Positions 57,288 to 64,000 of a DNA stretch of 64,000 bases are shown piece after piece; position 1 is the stretch's first letter, and the number at the start of each line of letters is the position of its first letter. Under the pieces are notes generated by a model. It had not been told where the DNA came from. It ran no database searches and worked only from the letters and a program-made list of their open reading frames with translations. This stretch comes from Thinopyrum elongatum (lineage: Eukaryota > Streptophyta > Magnoliopsida > Poales > Poaceae): contig CM022297.1 of NCBI GenBank assembly GCA_011799875.1, positions 360,906,921 to 360,970,920 on the forward strand. The letters run 5' to 3'. The translations under genes were made by a program, and so were the position numbers.

Positions 57288-57855
57288 TGTCGTGGTTCTA
57301 AGTCTGACAGTAGAATAGGGGGTAAGTATGAGGAGGCAAGATCCTAGCTACGGTGAGGTTGTGCACGCAAGATTTACGAGTTCAGGCCCTTCTCGGAGGA
57401 AGTAACAACCCTACGTCTCGGTGCCCGGGGGCTTGGTCGATTGGATTATGCGTGAAGTTACCGAGGGTGCGAACCCTTGTGCCAGTGGAGGGGGGTGGCT
57501 TATATAGAGTGCGCCAGGACCCCAGCCAGCCCACGTTACGAGGGGCTCAATGTACATAAAGATAGGACATTACTGATAACGCCAGCAATAAAGGCAAATA
57601 AATGATCATTAAGACTACGGAGTGAACGCCTGACCGTTGCCATTCTGAGTGACTTTAGACCTTCTGTCTTCCGAGTGATTTCTGATGTGGTCGAGTGAGT
57701 ACACTCCGGTCGAATGGAATTGGGCTTTGCGAGTGGAATGCTTCTGGTTGAGTGGATGATATTGTCCTTTGAATATTCCTGACTTTAAGATAATTTCCTT
57801 GGGAAGGGTGTCTAGGTCAGGCCTATTACCCTACCCCAGGTACATGTCATCGTCA
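57288..57855 (-). repeat. 5' LTR of element D
   Basis: 568 bp, with 10 substitutions and one indel against the left LTR. The minus-strand TATA box is at 57500-57506. It is followed by the target duplication GTAAG. Confidence 0.93.
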
Positions 57856-57860
57856 GTAAG

Positions 57861-59060
57861 CCATGTAATATTCTTTCCATAGAGCGGATTTGGCTAACAA
57901 AGATTGAGCAGTCCTTGTATATAGCAGCCCCCAAGACTCTGTTAGGATTGAGAAACCTGATGGAGGATCAAAAATCATTGGATCAAGAGTTTAAATGATG
58001 TGATTCTTTTGGTATTGCATGCCTCATCCTTGGCAGCGGCTGCTAATGCCGCGGTGCTTGATGAGATGAATCGAAAGCTCAAGAGCTCCGATGAGGAGCT
58101 CGACCTTGTTAACAAGTGGTTCGACGAAGTGCAAGGTTAGCCCGATCAAGATGCTTAATTATGGATGCAGTTGTCGCCATGGAGGTCGAGGGCCTTAAGG
58201 CCGAACTGAAGAAGGCCAAGGAGGAAGCGGCCGAATAGAAGGCGGCGGCCGAGAAAGCGGCCGCCGAACTCAAGACGGTGAGAACCGTGAGTGGGAAGCA
58301 CGAGGCCCGAGTGGCCGAAGTGCAGCAGGATGTCGAGGATGCCATCACTAAATGTGAGGACCTTGAGCAGAAGAATAAGGATCAGTCCTCCAAGCTGTCC
58401 AAGGTGAAGCAGGAGTTCCGGGAGGCGAGGACGAAGATGCGGGGCGCCCGAGAAGAGCTCCGCCAAGTGAAGCAAATTGCTGATGGTAAGCCGTATTTAC
58501 TGCAGAGTGTCTTTGGCGGCAACAGGTTCGCATTGCTTACATGGGTCCGGCTTCCTCAGGCGCATTTGCGGAGCTCTCGAGGAGTGCGGCGGATGCGACA
58601 AGGCACTATGCGTCTCGAGGGGGGTGACACCGAACACAAGCTGTTCTGCGCGCAATTCTAGGCACCCGAACACCCTCCCCTTCTGAGCAAGCAGATGAAG
58701 CAGCTGATGGAGCTGCATTGGATGGCTGAGCAAGCCATGAAGGACCTCTGTGTCTGGTTGTGGCCCGCAGAGCCAATACCGAGTAGTTACTTCGGCCTGG
58801 TGCAAAAGTTGAGCAACGCGCCCTCCTGGGTTGATGCTGTGAAGCGCTCCACGTGCATCGAAGGAGCTCGAATGGCCTTCGCAAAGACCATGGTGCACTG
58901 GCCTAAGATCAAGCCAGTAGAGATGGCCACCGGTCCCCCGCCTACTGGAAAGGAGCATCGTCGTCCCAAGCAGTATTTCCCCATCGTTATGGATGGTGCT
59001 CGGGCAATAGAGGACCAGTGTCCCAAAGATGTAATCCTTGACTCAGTTATCATGTATTGA
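57861..59060 (+). pseudogene. Antisense gene of element C, 3' half
   Basis: After the right copy of GTAAG the interrupted intron goes on to an acceptor near 58039 (CCTTGGCAG). Exons then fit at about 58040-58137, 58171-58486 and 58561-59060. They code for a coiled coil (LKAELKKAKEEAAE, then KVKQEFREARTKM) and a C-terminal domain with KQLMELHWMAEQAMKDL, PIPSSYFGLVQKL and CIEGARMAFAKTMVHWPK. TAG codons after KKAKEEAAE and at 58659-58661 show decay. The stop is at 59058. It resembles, but is not the same as, the last exons of the gene in element D. Confidence 0.7.
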
Positions 59061-60430
59061 ATGACAATTGGACCTTTTGCTTTATAATGCAGCCCTTTGT
59101 ATGGTTTATCAGACGCGAATCTATGTTGATTTTATTTTGACTCCTATGCAGCCATTTTGAATCTGAAAGTTACCGGTCGTCGGCTTTAGCCCCCATGTAG
59201 ATACTATGAGGGGTGTTTCGTCCCCGCACTGTTGCCCTTAGCCAACGTCTCGGTGCCCGGAGGCGGTAGTGCGTGAGAGAAACTAGGCAATCATACTATG
59301 CAGTTTTATTACTTTCACTTAGCCATAGGAGCTTGACTGCGGGGGCTGGTAACTAGCCCCCAGTGTGTTGTGATATTCGGGAGATCTGAGGTATATACCT
59401 GTATCACTTGGTTTGGCCGAAGACAAACCCTTCGTATTACACGGTGTAATCTCTAACGATTTTTAGTTTAACACATGTTATCGGATCGCCGACCAGTGCT
59501 CGCTTATTATGACAGTCAGTTTTCGGCTTTCTCCACTGAGGTACTTGACCGGGCGAGCCAGAAGTACAATCGCAGTGGTTCTCCCTTTACCGTCTTAGCC
59601 AAATGCACGGAACGTAAGAGGGTAAACACAGGAGCAGGGCAACCCAACTATTGACCCAAGACATAATTCAAAACTAATTCATATAATGCAATATCCGAGA
59701 CGCCGAACACATAGAAAAAAGGTGCCGAACTTGATGCATGGGGCGAGCATTACGGTCGAGCCCCTGGTCTATTAGCCGATTGCATATTAGGGCAGATATA
59801 TGCCAAAATTGTTGATGACAGAGTCAAAGAGTAGGAAAAAAAAGTGCAGTGTAAATGACTGTAAAAGGACCGTAAAAGGTTTGCTTTATTTCCGATGAGC
59901 TCATGACGTCTAACCGTACAATTCGGACCACGAAAGCGTCTGTTACAGGTACTTTCCAAGGGAGAGGAAAAAGTTTTTATAGATGAAAGGTTTACACAGG
60001 GCCTCGATGTGTGGGTTGATGCCCCTACTGTGCCCTATTGCACGTTTGTGCCTTTGCTTCTGTTGGGAAGAAGAACTCCACGAAGGAGGTGATAATCGGC
60101 CGACAGGCCCTTGACAAGGAGCCTTGAGAAGTCGCCGTGCTGTTCTAGCTTAATGCTGGATAGGTCCAAGATGGTACCTGTTGGCGTCCGAAGACATGTG
60201 ACCATAGTTTGGTTGAGCCGAACACTTGGTGCTTGGTTTAGTTGAAGCCCTGCGGAAGCCCATGGTATCTTGAGCGCAAAGTTGTGCTGACGCGGCACGT
60301 AGTGTGCGGCTGGGGTGGGCGTGCTGTGGGGCGTATCCCTATTTACGTCAAGCGTAGGGAGGCTCCTTGAATGAAGACAAGGCTCGGGCTTGTTTGCTTG
60401 CCTCTCGCGCCTTGATGGTAGGCTGGTACT
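59061..60430. other. Region of element C where RT, RNase H and integrase are missing
   Basis: The minus strand has only short frames (for example 60298-60035) without RT, RNase H or integrase motifs. It separates the end of the protease from the end of the antisense gene. It may hold packaging or 3' signals. Confidence 0.6.
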
Positions 60431-61851
60431 TCAGCCCTTCAGCACCTGTTTGATCTTCGGCTGCCAGAGCCGCAGTATGTTCCTCGGTCCGAGTGAGCGC
60501 TCCGTATTGCCATTGACTGTGATGATGCCCCTTGGCCCGAGCATCTTTAACTTTAGATAGGCGTAATGTGGGACGGCGTTGAATCGAGCGAATGCCGTCC
60601 GGCCTAGGAGGGCATGATAGCCGCTGCGAAAGGGGACAATGTCGAAGATCAAGTCTTCGTTGCGGAAGTTGTCCGGAGAGCCGAACACTACTTCCAGGGT
60701 AAGGGTGCCCGAGCAGCAGGCTTCAATGCCTGGAATTACCCCTTTGAAGGTGGTGTTACTGGGTTTGATCCTTGACGGGTCAATACCCATTTTCCTTACT
60801 GTATCTGTGGAAATCAGATTGAGGCTGCTGCCTTCGTCCATGAGGACTCTGGTGAGGTGGTACCCATCGATAATGGGGTCTAGGACTAGGGCCGCCAATC
60901 CTCCATGATAGATACTGGTCGGGTGGTCCATGCGGTCGAAGGTGATCGGACATGCTGACCATGGGTTAAATTTCGGGGCTACAGGCTCTACGGCGTAGAC
61001 GTCCCGAAGTGCGTGTTTCCTCTCCTTGGGTATATGAGTGGCGTAGATCATATTCACCGTTTTGACCTCATGAGGGAATTGTTTTCGGCCTCCATTGTTT
61101 GGCCTGCGAGGTTCCTCATCGTCCTTGCTGCGGGGGCTTTTGCCCGTGTCCTAGGCTGTGAGTTTGCCGGCCTGTTTGATTACCCAACAGTTACGGTTGG
61201 TGTGGTTGGTGGGCTTGTCAGAGGTGCCGTGGTCTGGCAAGACCTGTCCAGGATTATGTCCAACTTGGTGGGTCCGTCCTGGTTCCCTTTAGAGGGCTTC
61301 TTCCGCGGCCCCGATTGGGAGTTGCAGAATCCGGCATTCACTGCCGTGTCATCGGCATCGGTGCCACTGTGTCGACGCTTATTTTTATTACGTCGTGGCT
61401 TCCCGTTGCCATCCCAGACTTCTGAAGTGCTGGGGTCCTCGGGGTTGGTGCTTCTACAAGCCAACCAGCTATCTTCGCCCGCGCAAAAGCGTGTCGAGCT
61501 AAGTGTTGCCATTGTCCTCGGCTTATCTTAGCGGAGCTGGCGTGCGAGCCATTTGTCCCGGATACTATGCTTGAATGCGGCTATGGCTTCGGCGTCCGGA
61601 CAGTCGACGATCTGGTTCGTTTTGGTCAAAAACCAATTCCAAAATTGCCGGCCTGACTCACCAGGCTGTTGGACCACATGGCTCAGGTCATTGGCATCCG
61701 GAGGCCGAACATAGGTGCCTGGAAGTTAGCTCGGAAAGCATCCTCGAGCTCTTCCCAGCTCCCTATGGAGTTTCAGGGAGGCTGTTCAACCAATGCCGGA
61801 CTGGTCCTTTGAGCTTTAATGGCAGATATTTGATGGCATGGAGGTCATCTC
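60431..61851 (-). pseudogene. gag and protease of element C, cut by element E
   Basis: The minus strand from 61850 gives a capsid-type gag region (LHAIKYLPLKLKGPVRHWLN) with a frameshift soon after it, then a continuous segment to a second break near 61200. A cysteine-rich part with RNCWVIKQAGKLTA follows, ending in a stop near 61160. The next frame leads without a gap into the protease at 61057-60431, with LMDEGSSLNLI (one residue off the D-[STG]-G pattern) and YHALLGRTAFARFN. The frame ends 20 residues after the protease, with no RT. The N-terminal half of gag would be past element E. Confidence 0.8.
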
Positions 61852-64000
61852 TGTAACATCCCCAGCCTCACACCACAGTGATCACTCTTTGATCATGCCA
61901 AGTCACCATGGTTAACTATGCTTGATCATCATTGCTTAATATCTCATTTCAAAATTCCACCACTTAATTCAAATTCAAATCACAAGTGCAAAATAAAGTT
62001 GCCCAAAAGTTGCTGAGAAAATGTTCATCATCTTGCAAATAATCCAAAACAATTTTGTGCTAAGGAACACAACATCACCCTTGAACACAGATGAGCATTA
62101 GCAATTAAAGCAGCACCATTCCAGCGTTTTTAAATGCTAATTTATTTATGAAAATTCCAAACAAAGTTCACTGGCCTCCAAAATATTTGTGGCACTGTCT
62201 AAATTTGTGATGGATTTATTGGGCCTAGTCCCATATTTTTCCTACACTATTTGCTTACCCAAATCATTCCATCCCTCTCTCTGTTGCTAAACAAAAGAGA
62301 AAACAGGAAAACGGAGAAAAAGGAAAAGGCCAGGAGGCCACTTACCTGTCGAGGCCCAGCGCCGGCCAGCCCACTTCCCGACTCGTCTCCCTCCTCTGTC
62401 GCCGTGTCGACGCTGTAGCCGCTCTGATCGCCACTGCCGCACGCGTCGTCGATCCACCGCCCTCTCCGGTGGATAAGAGCTACCCCGAGTCCCCTCGCTC
62501 TCTCCCAGTAAACCCTAGCCCCACTCCTCCTTGCTCCCCATCGCCTCCTCCTTTGTCTCCCTCTCGCTCTGAATCGGAACCGAGCGCCACCCTGGGCGCC
62601 GCCGCAGCCGCCGTGGACAGGAGCTTCCCTGAGCACTGTGGAGTTGCCCGGAAGCTCCGCCGTGCTCCTCTACGTCTTCTTCGTCCTCAAGATGGAGCCG
62701 GGAGCCCCTAAGTTCACCGCCATCCCCGTCTTCCCCAACTGCGGCCACCGGAGCTCCGTCACGTTGATCCATGCCCTTGCTGCTACTAAGCCTCCAACGG
62801 GCCCCCGTGTGCCTCCTAGGTGAGCGTGCGCGCTGTTCCCCTCTCTGCCTTGCTCGATTCCATCCCCGTAGCTTTAGTGGCCGTCGATCCTGAGAACTCC
62901 CCGCCGCCGGCCATGTCACCACCGTGGCTACGGCCACGCAAGATCGCGTTCGAGCTCACCGCTGCACTCACCGTACTCCCGCGAGTCGAACACGACCATC
63001 CACGGCTCCTATTGTGCCCTGCATCACCCAAACCGCTGTTGGCCGAACTCCGGTCGCCGCCACGCTAGTCACCACCGTCGTTCTAGGCCTCCTCCGCCGC
63101 TGCCGCCGCCCTAGATGGATGCGGCTCGGTGTGCCCGTTCGAACGAGCCCGAGCGCGCGCAAAATGGTCCACTGATGAGCGAATCCGAGCCACTCCGGCG
63201 ATCTTCCGCCGCGAAAATGGTCGCCGGCGCGTCTCCGGCGCCGGCCGCCGATGTGGTTTGGTGGGGCCCAGCCCTGGGTCACTGACCGTGGGCCCCGCGG
63301 GTCCTAGTTGACTGGGTTGACCCAGTCAACTGCTGACTGGGCAGCCCAGTGTCACTGACACGCGGGCCCCACCACATTTAGTCTAATTAAAATGTTTTAA
63401 TAAATAAAACAAATTAGTTATACTAATCACTCACTGACATGTGGGCCCACACCCCTAATTAACCCTGTTAATTAACTTAATTCACTGTTAGGATAACAGA
63501 GGCTGACATGTGGGTCCCACTGGACCCACATGTCAGGTTTGACTGGTCAGCCGACCTGTTGACTTGCTGATGTCAGCATTACCTCATGCTGACATCATAA
63601 TTCCTTTTTCTAATAAAATAAATAAATTCCAGAAAATCATTTAAACTTCGAAAATTCATAACTTTTAAACCGTAGCTCAGATCGAAAAACTTAAAACATG
63701 AAACTTGCTCAGAACGACAAGACGAGTCTGATCGTGTCGTCTGTTTCCTTGTCGGAACCTCCTACGTAGGAGAACTCGTAACTCCGAGCTCGAATCCGGT
63801 AGATGAATAGTGCACACATGCCGATTAATAAATCCCCGGTTAATCCTAAAGATAACCAAAATGACTTAGATGCATATTTAGTCAACTCTGCACTGCATCA
63901 TAGCATAGCACGCACCGTGTTGCATTTGATTGCATTGTATTTACTTGTTTCCTCCCCCTCTTCTCTCTCGGTAGACCCCGACGTCGACGTAGCTCCTGAG
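61852..64000 (+). mobile_element. Element E: LTR of a LARD-like element related to B, runs off the window
   Basis: It starts TGTAACATCCCC, the same start as the LTR of element B read on the minus strand, and stays alignable with that LTR over its 2.15 kb, including the CCACAAATATTTT-like segment near the start, the CACTTACCTG in the GC-rich part and the GTTGACCCAGTCAAC region. Similarity is clearly lower than between the two LTRs of B. The candidate target site is ATCTC at 61847-61851. The other end is outside the window, so it may be a full element or a solo LTR. The GC-rich open frames within it are not supported as genes. Confidence 0.82.

Larger units (their letters stand above)
41271..57855 (-). 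mobile_element. Element D: Tat-lineage Gypsy retrotransposon with a spliced antisense gene
   Basis: LTRs of 567 and 568 bp are flanked by the 5-bp duplication GTAAG (41266-41270 and 57856-57860). On the minus strand the order is PBS, gag, protease, RT, RNase H, second RNase H and integrase. A plus-strand gene occupies the 3' third. A second, RNase H-like domain between RT-RNase H and integrase, and an antisense ORF, are known traits of the Tat lineage. The copy has one stop in gag, a frameshift at the gag-pol border and two stops at the start of pol, and is otherwise well kept. Ten substitutions and one indel separate the LTRs. Confidence 0.94.
38179..64000 (-). mobile_element. Element C: non-autonomous Gypsy element with gag-protease and an antisense gene, interrupted twice
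   Basis: The left LTR (38179-38667) and its TATA box point to minus-strand transcription, so this is the 3' LTR. The internal part holds a plus-strand PF04195-type antisense gene (39286-41265 and 57861-59060), then a minus-strand protease and gag at 60431-61851. Element D is inserted at 41271-57855 and element E at 61852. No RT, RNase H or integrase is found between the protease and the antisense gene. The 5' LTR lies beyond the window. The antisense gene argues for the Tat lineage. Confidence 0.82.

Noticed and set aside
62815..63311. Open frames on both strands in the LTR of element E
   Set aside because: GC-rich LTR sequence related to that of element B, with no domain and no conserved frame between the two LTRs.

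Overview
The window looks like nuclear DNA of a large-genome grass, most likely a Triticeae species (wheat, Aegilops or barley). The evidence is a dense nest of Ty3/Gypsy elements of the Athila and Tat lineages, a large LTR-only LARD-type element, a CACTA transposon, a Stowaway MITE, two tRNA-headed SINEs that resemble the Triticeae Au family, Helitron-like termini and an L1-type LINE. I see no intact host gene. Family names are from memory of repeat architecture and were not checked against a database.

Layout. (1) 1-21446: an Athila-lineage Gypsy element (element A, + strand) with a broken gag-pol and a small extra ORF. Its 3' LTR is split by element B, an 11.4-kb non-coding LARD (9736-21166, - strand, TSD CATGT). 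(2) 21447-22303: a truncated minus-strand gene with two CCHC zinc knuckles, cut by element A. (3) 22304-36042: a patchwork holding a 1-kb Mutator-like element full of GCAACA/TGTTGC repeats, a SINE with a 14-bp TSD, a Helitron-like block carrying FAR1-related gene fragments and a 1.54-kb tandem duplication, a Stowaway MITE and a second SINE. (4) 36043-38178: a degenerate L1-type LINE (- strand), cut by the next element. (5) 38179 to the window end: element C, a minus-strand Gypsy element with gag and protease but no visible RT, RNase H or integrase, plus a plus-strand antisense gene of the PF04195 type. Inside it sits element D (41271-57855, - strand, TSD GTAAG), a Tat-lineage Gypsy element with gag, protease, RT, two RNase H domains and integrase, and its own spliced PF04195-type antisense gene. 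Inside an intron of that antisense gene sits a 3.4-kb non-autonomous CACTA element (TSD TCC). Element E, an LTR related to that of B, breaks the gag of C at 61852 and runs off the window.

How it fits together. The nesting gives a relative order: C before D before CACTA; C before E; A before B. By eye, LTR divergence agrees (A about 3 percent; D 10 substitutions in 567 bp; B about one to two percent). The most unusual feature is the antisense gene in the Tat-type elements. It has several introns, a TATA-like box in the same place in both copies, and in D it converges on pol across an array of fourteen 73-bp repeats, most of which can form an 8-bp-stem hairpin.
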